From assembly GCA_946122785.1 (NCBI GenBank), contig CAMGYJ010000002.1:55887703-55951702 (forward strand): 64,000 nucleotides of DNA, written 5' to 3'. Within the stretch, counting starts at the first letter, position 1, and every line of letters begins with the position of its first letter. The translations under genes and the position numbers were made by a program. The notes beneath the pieces were generated by a model. The model was given only the letters and a program-made list of their open reading frames with translations. It was not told the origin of the DNA and did not search any database. Origin of the DNA: Linum tenue (taxonomy: Eukaryota > Streptophyta > Magnoliopsida > Malpighiales > Linaceae). Shown here one piece after another: positions 23,240 through 35,170 of the stretch.

Positions 23240-25420
23240 GAACAATGGCAACCGCCGCGTGCAAAAACCCAAAGACCATACAACCCTTCCAGCTTTCTTC
23301 TCCATTTAATCTTCAATTTCCACAGTGTTTGCCATTCTTGATCTCTGGTGGGCATTGAAACAATACACAATAAACTGGGGTGTTGAGTAGTTATGCATTA
23401 GAAGACTTTAAGGAATTCGACCCTAGGACATCCTAGAAATTTTTATCACTTACATGTTTACTATGCACCAGTAACTGTGTACCAAGTTGATCCAAATCCA
23501 ACTTCGAGAGGATCAAACTATAACCTATACGATGATGTCCAAACACCCAACCCGTAGTATCTTTGAAGTGGCAATGAAATGATGACATCCCCTCCATTTC
23601 ACTAATTCCCCCTTAAATAAGTCCTTCAAACTTCAGATTTTTCTTAAACAAGTTTTTAATTTTAAACATTTTCCCCAACCAAGTCCCTTCCATTAGCCTA
23701 CTGTTATCTCACCATTAAAATGGACATGAAATGAAAAAAAAAACAACCATTTTTTCACTTAAAACAATGAAACATGTTAAGCCATTTCCAATTTCCAAAC
23801 GTCACAAAGAGAATGAATCCATGTCCTGGGTTTCAACACTAACGATTGGCAAATTAAAAGTTTCTAATTTTTTTTGTAGTATACTTAACAATAAACAAAT
23901 TTAAGGGAGTTACAAAGATAAGAGCATAAAAGTCATTAATACATATCAACAAATATATCTGAACGATTCCCTTTTATTTTTGCAAGGGAGGTACCAATAA
24001 TTTCTTCATTTCACATCCACATTAACAGTGAAATACCAACAAATTGATGGGAGTGCCTTGGTTAGAAACAAAATTGAGGTCGAGAGAGGTTTGTCGAGGA
24101 ATTTGTTTTGTTTTGTTTATGTTGCTAAATGCTAGAAGACGTTGAAAAAATAACTTATAACTGAAGGGCCAACTTGCTAATTAACTCTCTTTATGGAACA
24201 ATTTCTTTCTATCAACTATTATATGTTCTACCAAAGAAAAAAAAAATCTATTTTATGGAAACATGTGCAATGATTGTGAACCATATATGTCACCAGTAAA
24301 GTAGAACACATGTTTTCACTTTTCAATCGTCTCAAAAGGAATTCGAAGGTGAAGCCACAAAGTGATTTTGGCGGGTGGGGTAAAGTCCATGAGCCACATA
24401 TATCCGTGCCCAGTCAGGATTATTACCATACACTCATTCACTATGGATCGCTCAGCTAAGATAAGATCCAGCACAGAGAGAGAGATGGAGAGGTTGAAAT
24501 GCAAGTAGTACTTCTGGAACCAAAACAAAGTCAGTGGCCCAACAAAGTGGAAACGAGTTGCCAGCCCCTGGGCCGGATTCTAGAACCTGACCGGCCTGGT
24601 CCAGCTTCAAACATGTTACAAACCCACTGTTTTTTTCTTCTGTTCTAACTTCTAACCAAAACCTCCACGTTGGCAGTCCTGTTCCTGGTGACAGTCAACT
24701 TATATCTATCTGCAAAATTCTCAAGGTACACATATATATATATATATATTGTATAATCATCCTCGGAAGTCCAAATATTATTAATTAAACACTTGCACGG
24801 GTTCCAGATGCGTTGAATGGTCCGCATTTTCTAGATTTGTCAAAGGTTTCTTCGAATTGTCGGCGAGAGATATATGGGTCCGGTCACCGCCGGTGTGGAT
24901 CGATACGTCGGTGTTGGAAGTACTTCAAAACTTCTGGATTCGTCGTTGTTCACAGAGTTCACCTATTCTAAAATTGTGTTGCTTGAAATGTACAGTTAAA
25001 TGTATTATTCAACCAGGAAACCGTACGTAGAATGAAAGTTCTCGCGAGAAAATGAGAAGCTTTATAAACTCAAATCATAGTTTCTAGATGCAACCATTAA
25101 AATTATATGGAACCATTATTTAGTAGTAACTATTAGATTTTTATCCGCGTGAAAAGAAGATATAGGTCGATATATTCCTAAGCAATGGTTTCGAACCTGT
25201 AAAATATGCTAAAGTGAATGCAAAAACATAAAAGGACGATGATTTATGTGATTCTTTCATTTCGTTGTCAACGAGACTAACTATAACCATAGGATACATG
25301 TAAGCTGGTCTCTTATAACATGGGAATCATTTGTTTGTGGGATTTGGGTGATGTATTTGGCACCCAAATCCCAATCATTATATATTTCCGAAAAAATATT
25401 TTTTTGTTGAGGTATACAAA
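23240..25420. other. Intergenic, no gene seen
   Basis: AT-rich with A- and T-runs, and a (TA)n microsatellite at about 24727-24748. No frame has recognisable domains. Confidence 0.5.
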
Positions 25421-25891
25421 TTTGAAGCCTTCCATATATCCAATCTTTCATCCAATGCCTTGCCTTTGTAGACAAACATACCTACTTTCATTTTGTAGAG
25501 GCCCCTGGACTCGACTCTCATCCATGCTTCCCGAATCTAGCTTCAAAGTACGCTTCACAAATACGTTTCCAGACTTGACCATTTTCAGGCAGTTTCCCAG
25601 TTTTGGCATAGCCTTTTGATCAGGTTCAAAATTGGTCTTCTGTACTTCCTATCGAGCTCCCAAGCACTTCAATGTGTAGAGGGACACTCCAGCTTCAAAA
25701 CAAGCTATTAATCTCCAATTTCCATTGAGCAAATTGTAAGATACGAATCTCCAAAATAGGCACCATGAAACTGTTTTTACATGAAACAACAGATTAGGTC
25801 GACCTAATCCTAATTGAATTCGACCTAATCCTAACTAAGTTCGACCGAAAATTGCAAATTACGGTGACATGCAAATCATCGTAGCAAAGTC
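25421..25891. mobile_element. Half copy of the fold-back MULE
   Basis: It matches the right arm of the 13491-14555 element, from TTTGAAGCCTT to the terminal TAGCAAAGTC, including CAGTTTCCCAGTTTTGGCAT and the GGTCGACCTAATCC subterminal unit. The left arm is absent, so no TSD can be read. A truncated relative. Confidence 0.75.
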
Positions 25892-25981
25892 ATATATTTT
25901 ATAGTATTGGATATCAAATTATCTTCCAAGTTTACGATTAAGATTCATTTCTTATGTTTTGTGAAATCTCGTATGTTTATT

Positions 25982-27041
25982 TAGGGGTGGCAGTCGGTCG
26001 GTTTCGGTTTAACCGAAAACCGAAATCCCGATTATCGGTTAAACCGAGCCACTCTGCACACCTGCCGACCACCGACCGTGAGAGTGGTCATGGTTAGCCG
26101 GCCAACCGACCGGTCGGCTTCGGTTTTAGGCTCGGTTAGCCGGCCAACCGAAAAATACCCTTTATAAATAAAAAAAAGCAACAAAAATCTAAACCACTCA
26201 CTCCTCACCCTCTCACTTCTCGATTCTTCTTCTTCCTATCCACTTTCCAGAGCAGCGACCGCCCTCTCACCAATACCATCTCGATTCTTCTTCTTCCCTT
26301 CACCATCTCGATTCTTCTTCTTCAGCGACCGCTCTTCTTCCTTTCCAGAGCAGCGACCGCTCCCATCCTTCTTCTCCGTCCCAATCGACCCGCGAAGGTA
26401 ACGTCATGGGTGGTGAAGACCTCTCTGGCGAAAGCAGGGGAGGAGATGACGGTGGTGGTGAGATCCACTCCAATTGGACCCGGGTCGTCTTGGTCCCCAC
26501 CGCCGGCGGATTGGCGGTCGCCGCCTTGAACCAGCTGCGCTCTTCTCTCCCCGATTCCTCCGCCCTCCTTCGCCCTGTTCTCAAGGCGCTGTCGGCTTCC
26601 TTCACCCTCGGCACCGGCAATTCCCTCGGCTCTGAAGGCCCTTGCGTTGAAATTGGGGCTTCCATCGCCAAGGCAATTGGGGCCGCCGCGGCGGGTGGAA
26701 CGGAGTTGCGGGGAGGAGGAGTTCGTCAGGGTGGTAGGCAGGAGGCGAGGCGGCTGGGCGGGTCTGAGGGATTGAGGGAGAAGAGAACGAAGGCCAAGAA
26801 GTGCTAGGGTTGGGGTAATTGAAGTGTTTTCCATTAGGCAAAACGACATAGTTTTGCTCGATCGGTTAGCGTCGGTTAGTCGGCTAACCGGCGTCGGTTT
26901 TCCGGCTAACCATCTAACCAGTAACCCCCTCCGACAACCGACCGCCCCTTCATTTTTTCGGTTTCCGGTTAGCCGCTAACCGGCGATTAACGGTTAAACT
27001 GACCGGTTAGCCGCTAACCGGCAACCGAAATGACAGCCCTA
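25982..27041. mobile_element. hAT-type element carrying a host gene fragment
   Basis: The perfect 8-bp TSD TGTTTATT (25974-25981 and 27042-27049) flanks an element starting TAGGGGTGGCAGTCGG and ending GACAGCCCTA. AACCGA/TCGGTT and CCGGTTAGCCG units are dense at both ends. The interior (26170-26810) is exon-like in composition and includes the chloride-channel-like fragment listed separately. This is the structure expected of a gene-capturing (Pack-type) hAT. Confidence 0.88.
26406..26685 (+). pseudogene. Captured CLC-e/f-type chloride channel fragment
   Basis: The plus-strand frame from ATG 26406 contains VVLVPTAGGLAVAALNQL and then TLGTGNSLGSEGPCVEIGAS. These resemble consecutive parts of plant organellar CLC proteins, where the family motif is GxEGP (usually GPEGP in CLC-e/f). 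Here the first proline of that box is replaced by serine. CLC proteins are membrane anion channels or exchangers; only about 90 residues are present, so no channel could form. The frame continues past the similarity to 26807 as unrelated Gly/Arg-rich sequence. The fragment lies wholly between hAT ends, which indicates capture. Assignment rests on recalled family motifs. Confidence 0.7.
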
Positions 27042-27790
27042 TGTTTATTGCAATTGCCAATGTCTGAACTCTGAACACTAGATATTTGTTTATACGAGAA
27101 TATAGTCAAGAAATAAGTAATAAGAGGTTAACATTTTGCATCATGAGGTTGTATTTATGATTCTTAAACTAAAATTTGGATAAATATGGTCATTGGTTTG
27201 AGACATAGATAGAAAGTGTGAACTTTATTTTCGATGCAATATCTCTACCTCAAATCTCAACCCTTAAATTAAGCTTATGATACTTGGAACTTTTCAAAAA
27301 AAAAAAAAAATGTTAACGAACTGGCATTTCAAAAAAAAAAAAAATATTGTAATGATAATACATATAACAACATATTTAACCATAATTTAAAATAGAATAC
27401 AAATGTCGACCAACATTTTTTTTCTCCTTAGGCGTCGTTTGGTTTTGGTGATAGTTTGGTTGGGATAGTTACAATACATGTATTGTCCATAATTCATCTT
27501 TTTTTGAATTTTTTGCACAAACAATACATGTATTGTTTGTTTGAGGTGATGGAAACTATCATTCAAAATCAGTGATAGTATTATCTATTAAAACTTGAGA
27601 TTGTTGAGATAGTTTTGAGAAGATTGTTGGTTTTTTTTTGTTCCAAGTATACCCCTAGTTACATATATATGTTCTCATAAAAGTAAGGGCAAAATTGTCA
27701 TTTCCCACAAAAAGTAAAATAACATGTTGAATACTAAAAGAACTATAACCAAAACCAAACAATGTAAAATACATTACATCAATTTTCTTA

Positions 27791-29172
27791 TGGGTCGTTT
27801 GCTTCATGGATTTGAAAAATGAGGGTTTTGGTAAAATCTGGGTTTTGGAAAACCATGGATATATGATGGATTTGGTGGCATTATGGATTTGAACAAGTAT
27901 ATTGTTTGCTTGATGGATTTGATTATGGACTTTGTTTGATTAGATTTGTGGATATTAAATACAAATTACCTAGTTACCCTTATTTAATTATATTTCTATA
28001 TTATAATCCAAATCTTTCATTTAAAACTAATCCAAAACATAGAAAGAAATTTTAAACTCTTTACCACTATGTGGATTAATAATTCAACTACAAATATAGA
28101 AATGTATTACAATTTGGCACTAATTAACAATTCATTTTGGCACTAATTAAAAATTCATCTAATAATCCTTCATAAAAAATAATTTATCTAATAATGTACG
28201 CAATATTATGTATCAATTGCAGCCAATTGCTCACTTTATTGCTACAACTCATCATCTTCTCGCTAACTCACCGATGTGGAATCCGACAATCAATCAAATA
28301 ATAATGTACAAGATGAGCATAAAGTGTTTCTAGGTGAATCTAACAAATCACATATACATTAATATTTAAATAAAATACGATATTACAAAATGAAATGATA
28401 AATTCTCATATTTATAAAATACGAAATTATAAAAGTTTACAGTTGCATGACCATTGAATTAAAGTAGGACAAATTTGTAATTAAAGAAATAATTAAGGGT
28501 AGAAAGGTAATATACCATCATGGATTTTAATCCATCACCCAAATCCCACCTCAAGAGGTGGAACTTCCAAGTCTGTGGGATCCACGGACTTGGAACCCTA
28601 AAAGTGGTGGGCCCCACAAATTCCATCTCCCTAATTCTCTAACAACTTGTTTGGATATAATTCTGTTGGAAAATTAATTCCATTTCTTGTGAGAATCTGA
28701 ATTCAAGTGGGAATTCATTTCAAGAGTTTATGTTTGGAACAAATCCAAAAGTTTGGGAAATGATTTCATCTTTTTATGTTTGGAAAAAAATGGAAATAAT
28801 TTCTTACAAGTGCGTTTACAGGAATATCCTTGGTATTAATGATTTCAAATCCAAAAGTAGTAAGGGCTTTCTTGTAAATGTGAGTCAAAATTAATGTGGG
28901 GTCGACTAATTCTATCACTCCTCCACCAATTCCGACCACTTTTGGTGGGATTTAGAATTTCTAACTTTTTACCTTTTGGAATTCCATTTCCTTTTTATTT
29001 TTTACTTCCAAACACGAGAATCATGAAAAGTTTGAGAATTGGAATTCCATTTCCTCAAAATTTAGCCTATCCAAACAGGCTATAAAGGGAAACGATAGAT
29101 TTCGGTTCAAATCCATGATAGATATATTTCCATGACCAAATCCATTACCAAAACCCTCAAGCAAACGACCCC
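27791..29172. mobile_element. PIF/Harbinger-like MITE, middle of three
   Basis: The ends are TGGGTCGTTTGCTT and, complemented from the right, GGGGTCGTTTGCTT, with a matching TTA duplication (27788-27790 and 29173-29175). The subterminal motif GGGTTTTGGTAA occurs on both sides. No coding capacity seen. Confidence 0.75.
28643..29082. mobile_element. PIF/Harbinger-like MITE, innermost, 440 bp
   Basis: CAACTTGTTTGGATA at the left and TAGCCTGTTTGGATA (complement) at the right, flanked by TAA (28640-28642 and 29083-29085). The arms contain GGAATTC/GAATTCC and CCATTTC blocks in inverted orientation. Confidence 0.7.
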
Positions 29173-30189
29173 TTAATTGCATGTATATTACAATTCATGC
29201 ATTGACCAGAATGCATTGATTTAAATATCACCAAAACCAAACGACCCCTAATTCCATTTTGTGACCCGACCTACAAAGGTTTTGTATATTTCCGTTGGGA
29301 ATACATATGAAAAAAAAGAATACATTACTCATAAACAAACATCATTACTAATTATTAATATATTCCTATAAAAATCTTTTAAATTTTAACTATTAATGCT
29401 CTTCAAAATTAAAAGAAAAAAAATATTCTCCACAATAAAAGCAACGATTTGATTATCAATATAGTAATACAAAATTTTTAAGTTTTTATATATCGTTTTT
29501 TAAAATAAGAAGTTTGAGATAACTACATTCGCATTTTTATAAATAATATTAATCATTTTTTGCATATTAACCTAAAACATCGGTGAGATAGTTGATAAAC
29601 AACTTGTCCTAATATTGAGGGAACCTAGGTTTAAGTCCCACAAATGATTTTTTTCTTTACAATTGTAAACTGATTGAGTCGATTGGTTGGTTCATCTGGT
29701 TTGTGCGGTTGACCGTTTAAATTGACGTTCGATAAATTAGTTATAAATTGTCAGTATTTATCACCGTTATGGTGTGATTAGATCGACAAGTGTGGTCTAG
29801 TTTTCACAACAGTCCATACAACCATATTTATGGCATCGACAATGAGACGGAAGTTAGATGTTTATTTTTCTTTTCATTTAACAGAAAAAACTATATATAT
29901 TTTTATAATTATAGCAACTTAGTTAACTATTAATGAGTATGGGTTAAGATTATGTTGAACGCATAATTGTTATACCTTGGTTGAATTGGGCTCGGCTATA
30001 ACCGACCATCATACCAAATTTTATGTGTTTTGGTTTAGCTTAAATTTGAGTAATTTGGAGTAAAATAATTTTATTTTGGTTCAACCAATCGAATTGCGCC
30101 ACTTGTTTGGCTAAGTCAACTGTTGAAATCAATTTGACGACTTGGTTGCATAAGGTCGAATTTTGGTTTCAAGGCATATAATTTTATGT

Positions 30190-30483
30190 AAATGATAGTT
30201 GTTTGAGATGTAGAGTCATAGGGTATATGTGTTACATGTGTATGGTTCACATATGTATATCTATATTATAATATAATAAGGACTTTCCAAATAAACACTT
30301 CACGAATTCAAATGTCACTTTTATTTATTATATTTTAAATGATAGTTGTTTGAGATGTAGAGTCATAGGGTATATGTGTTACATGTGTATGGTCACATAT
30401 CTATATCTATATTATAATATAATAAGAACTTTCCAAATAAACACTTCACGAATTCAACACTTTTATTTTATTTATTATGTTTA
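30190..30483. repeat. Two-copy tandem duplication, unit about 147 bp
   Basis: The block AATGATAGTTGTTTGAGATG...CACGAATTC occurs at 30190-30336 and again from about 30337, with a few substitutions and small indels. Confidence 0.85.
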
Positions 30484-30868
30484 CAAATCAACACTAGAAA
30501 AAAAAAAATAAACATATAAATAAGCATTGCTAGGGTTCGAACACACAACCTACTAGACATAGATCATTATAGTGCAAAGATTCTATCGAATAAGACAAAC
30601 TCTATTTGATATCATTAATTTTTTAAAATTAATTAGTAAACTCTATCTATTATATTAAGTAATCTTTCCAAGAAAGTAATATTATTCATGTTTCTATTGC
30701 AATTTCAGTTATCTTACAATACCATATCTTACACACTCTTATGAAATACCACACACTAAAGAAATTCAAACAAACTGATAAAGTGCCACGTGCATTGAAC
30801 ATTTAGAACATGTCCAACGACCATCTCATAAAAAAATTATCTGGCCAACAGACCGCGTAAAAAACTAG
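30262..30868 (+). mobile_element. Possible Helitron fragment
   Basis: TCTATATTATAATATAATAA at 30262 (and in the duplicated unit near 30400) resembles a Helitron 5-prime end. GACCGCG followed by AAAAAACTAGT near 30855-30869 resembles a CTAG-type 3-prime end, but the expected hairpin stem is poor. Weak call. Confidence 0.3.
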
Positions 30869-33734
30869 TTAAGTACAGTCAAATTATATGCTAATAACTT
30901 TCTTTTATTGAAATCCATGAGCAACCGAGTCAAGTGTAAGTACAAACAAACAAATCATCGCTTGTGGTCGCCCAATTTTGACTAGCCACATTTTAATATC
31001 AAATATATTTTTTAGTATCTATTAATTAGGTGTTAGGTTACAATATAAATATATATTTATCTCAATCAGTTTAGTCATACAATTTGAAAATATATGACTT
31101 GGATGCTTTTGAATTATAAAAAAATATATTCGCATGCTCTCGAACTTTCACTAATTCGATCAAGGAAAACCAAGTACAATTTTTTTTTAATTAAGATCAA
31201 CAATATTGTAAACTAAGCACATCGAGTTGTATAAAATTATCAACATATTGATAATAAAAATATCAAATTTACTAAAATATAATTGAATTCATTGAAATTT
31301 ATGGCCAACAAGCTAGTCATATAAATCCTTACTAGTTTTCAACGAGTATAAGACAGGTAATAAACTCTCAGAGACCGGACACCATCACATGAGAAGAAGA
31401 AGCTGCAAAATAATACCGAACTGAGCCATTCAGGGTGGTCCAGGAACTTCTTCCGTGGGCTTGCCCTGACCGTGAATGGGCTAAACGTGTTCTGGGCCGA
31501 ACAATATAAAAAAGATGACAGCAGTAGTAGAAGATATTGGCCGGATGCAAGTAACAGAGCCCACGAACCAACAAAGTAAAATACAACACTAGAATAGAAT
31601 GAGTGAATGACTGCAATACTGCATGCGATGGTATTCTAATCTCGAGTAATTAATTTTTGTACATAGTGGGGGAGCTGACAAATTTATGATCCTATTATAT
31701 ATCCTTTCAACATCATTCCAATTTTATCAGACCCTCAAAGAAAGATATAGTGCAGAGTATTCATCACGAGCTACGTAGAGTAAAACAAGCTTAGGAGTGA
31801 CACGAGAAGCTATAGCCCTCCTTTCAACTCTCGAAATTATATAAAATTATATCTAAATTTTATAATAAATTTTAAAAATATAACAATTTATAAAACCTTA
31901 GCCACCTCATCAATTCAAATTCCCTTAACACAGATTTGTAGCCTCATTTACATATCTAGCGCCGAACTAGCTAGATAATCTTGGGGAGGAAAATGGGCCT
32001 GTGTTGAAAACAAGACTTGGCCTGCTGATTAACACGAGGTGCAGTTGGGGCCCGAGCGTTGCAGAGAAAGGTGTATGATAAGTGTCCCATACGTTTGTTA
32101 CAAATGAATTTCATAAAAGTTTTGATTTTTTTTTTTGTTTGGTATTTAGAACAATTCATTTTTAATTTTGAACTTTATAGAATCGAGACTAGTGATAGTA
32201 ATTCCGATGAATTAAGATGGAATTTCCTATTGAATTTCACAAGTATTTTGCTAATTATAATAGAATGACATACTTATCCTCATTTGTTAACTAAATTACT
32301 TCTACATGCACCAATAACAGCAGATATTTGCATTCATAACCCTCCTCTTTCCGCGGGAATGTTAATATAATATATATAGTTTCTCCTAATCTCGCATCCA
32401 GGGCGACTCCAATTTCCATTATAAGGGCTAGACGACAACATGCTATTTGGCAATGGAACCAGCTGTCATGCTATTTTCAAACAATTCTTTGCGGTTTTTA
32501 GAAGATGGATTTTGAATGAATATTGTTTATATCATAAATTAGTAAGGGCTTAGTTAGAAATTTTTAATTTTATTTTTATTCTGAATGTATGTCAGATATG
32601 GTTTGAAATTCAATTCATTTTATTTTTAAAGATTTGAATATAGAATACCAAACACAAGAGTTCATTTGACAATGAATTCTACACAGTAATTCATTTTAAA
32701 ATGAAATGAATTCTTGACTCATTTGATACCAAATGATAAAATCCGCATCTAGGTCGGAATGTTGGTTGTGGCGTTTGTTTGTTCCCGGCCGGTGTCTCCA
32801 TCTGGCGCCCGGGTCAAAATCGAGTTCCGACTTCTGGCCGGTGAAAAGAGCGTCCACAACGACTTTCCCACAATCCCACTTACTAATCCACACATTAATA
32901 TGTAATAATAATAATAATAAAAAGAACACGACCCTCGACCCACTGATGGAGATGAAGTCGTTATATATGGCAAGTGACGGCCGGTAGATGATAAAACCTA
33001 CAAACTCGTTACCACTAATTAACTACACACAATCCAAATTTCCATTTGCCACGCCGGCATTTTCAACAACTCACCCACAGACACAACCAAAACCTCCAAA
33101 AGAAAATAAGGGCCGCAAAGAAGAAAAAAGATGCAACAGTGAGTGATAACAAACCCGACCCACAACTGATCCCAAGCAAACAAGGCGCGGCCTTGTGGCT
33201 GTGGGGGGAACTACTTCAACTATTTCTTTTTTTTGTTGGCTTTCATATATTCTCAATCTCATCAACCCTAACAAAAAGAAGAAAAGTCGATCGGTCCAAA
33301 GAACCCAAAAGCTACGATTACATGCAAGTTTAGGCGGCAAAAGAACGCGGGAGAGGGACAAGACAGGGTCCCTCATCAGCTCATATATGTTGCTTCCTTC
33401 CTGCGTACCTTATTTGACTGGCTTATATGGTCCTTATATCTAAAGAAGCACACCCATCAGATTCAGATTCAGATTCAGATTCAATAGGGAGTTGGTTTAT
33501 CGTTAATTAGTTGAACCAACCCCAGTATATGTATTATGGCCAAATCAAGGTCAGACCACGTTTTTCTTCCTCCCAGGCCCCAGCCCACCAGACACTTGCG
33601 TACGTACGTTTTGACTTTTGACTCAATTTTGCTCCCACGTGTATGATTTATATGGTCTTTCAGTTGTTTAAACAAGTGATGAATATGGTATTTCGTATGT
33701 ATAAAATATGGTCTTTCAAATATTTTGAGCACAA

Positions 33735-35170
33735 CCCGTGTGTCTGACATGGTTTGTTCGGGGACAAGCAAACGGTTAAATGTGGGGGAATTTGATAACG
33801 ATGTATTTGCACGTGTTTACACCCTTATTTTTTATCCGTTTGCGGCTCGTAGTCGTGTATCTTTGGCCTATTTTACGGCGGGTTGTGCTACTTTGTCACA
33901 TTTCAGGTCCCAGACGTCGAAGGAAGGGCTAGGCACGAGTTTCGGGGCGTTTGGAGGTCGTTCAGTGAAGCTGGGGCAAAAACACGGGCAGCCCACTCCA
34001 AAGCACGGCCGTGTTCCCCATGCCGTGTTTTTACTGTCGAGAGCGTGTTTGTGGTGGGTGCTGAGGAGTCCAAAACACGGGCGCCATTGGAGCATAACAC
34101 GACCGTGTCACTCTTTGGGCACGACTGTGTTTTAGATCGACACGGGCGTGTTTGCAACACACGAGGCAAAACACGGGCGGACAAAAGCAAAACACGGCCG
34201 TGTCCTCGTTCGTATTTTGCCCAGTCTCGGGTTGAAAGGAGATTTCAAGCCAAAGAGAAGGGGAAGTCGATTTTTAGAGATAGAGAGCAGAAAACCTAGA
34301 GAGAGTGCGACGAACAGAACTCCCAAGTGCCCTAAATCGATCTTCAACACCATTGGAGCTCGGTGGAAGCTTGGAGAAGTGCCGATTGATTACCATAAGC
34401 ATATTGTCATCCTTCACAGAATGATTTCCGCATCTAAAGCAGATTTCTCTTCTCTCGCTATGGAGTAAACTCTCTCACTCACCTGGGTATGAAGAATCCT
34501 AGATTTGTATGTTAGGTATGATTGTATGAACCTAAGTACAAGCTCTTTGATATTGATTATATTCAATTGAGGCATGATTTTTTGAATTGCATGAATCCTG
34601 ATCAAATTTCTGTAGTTTCTGCTTTGACCTAGAAAGAGAATATCTGTCTAGGTTGATAGAGCACCCTTAATTGAAGGTAGTGAATTGACGATTTTAGTCG
34701 AGGAGTCGGTTCACTATTTTGTACTGGATTTACTCTAGTAGAGGAGGTTTGGCACGTTAGGGCCTCAGTCTGTTTACTCCGGTGGAGGTTAGTCGCCCGC
34801 TGGGGATTCAGATTGAGAGGGTCTGGAGACCTTTAGTCGAGACTTCAGACTGTCTAAGAACCTCCCGCAATATAATTATCTTTGAAACTGGACTGGGTGA
34901 GTTACAACTTGGGTTAACTGCAGTCTAGGGGGAATCATATCTGGGCGACCTCTTTCAAACTTGGAACACAACATTTACTTCTTTTGTTTGCTAGTTTAGT
35001 TGGAGCTTCACTACAGTTGCACCGCTAAATAATAAGAATCTCACGGAGTCTTTATCATGCCTAGGACCCGGGTTGACATTTGAAGCTAAGCCCGCTATAC
35101 TACGCATTAGTAGGTGGTTACACTTGGCCACTTTCTAGTGTGACGGTACAAGCGAGTCATGCTACAAGCC
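33735..35170 (+). mobile_element. Gypsy 3-prime end with LTR (remnant)
   Basis: Starts with a short internal piece (GGGGACAAGCAAACGG) and a polypurine tract TGTGGGGGAATT ending at 33791, directly followed by a likely LTR start TGATAACGATG at 33792. The LTR body contains repeated self-complementary ACACGG(C/G)CGTGT units (33950-34200). Towards the end it reads CTAGGACCCGGGTTGACATT, a pattern I associate with this kind of plant LTR. The 3-prime boundary is uncertain (an alternative end is TTTATCA near 35059). The rest of the element is missing. Confidence 0.6.

Larger units (their letters stand above)
27431..29248. mobile_element. PIF/Harbinger-like MITE, outer of three nested
   Basis: The TIRs are GGCGTCGTTTGGTTTTGGTG and GGGGTCGTTTGGTTTTGGTG (right end complemented). 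The 3-bp flanks are TTA at the left and TAA at the right, so the expected TWA duplication is imperfect. Its own sequence occupies about 27431-27787 and 29176-29248; the rest is the inserted second element. Confidence 0.7.
29252..33734. other. Long AT-rich intergenic region
   Basis: No gene recognised. Contents: a two-copy tandem duplication at about 30190-30483, a possible Helitron fragment ending near 30868, an (AAT)n tract at 32901-32920 and an (ATTCAG)n microsatellite at about 33457-33483. The overlapping short frames on both strands at 32696-33440 show no recognisable features. Confidence 0.5.

Noticed and set aside
26322..26849. Minus-strand frames over the captured fragment
   Set aside because: Antisense shadows. 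The plus strand carries the CLC-like motifs.
32696..33440. Cluster of short open frames on both strands
   Set aside because: No conserved motif or splice structure; frames overlap in several phases.
33725..34468. Open frames in the Gypsy LTR
   Set aside because: They follow from ACACGG repeat units in an LTR, not from a gene.
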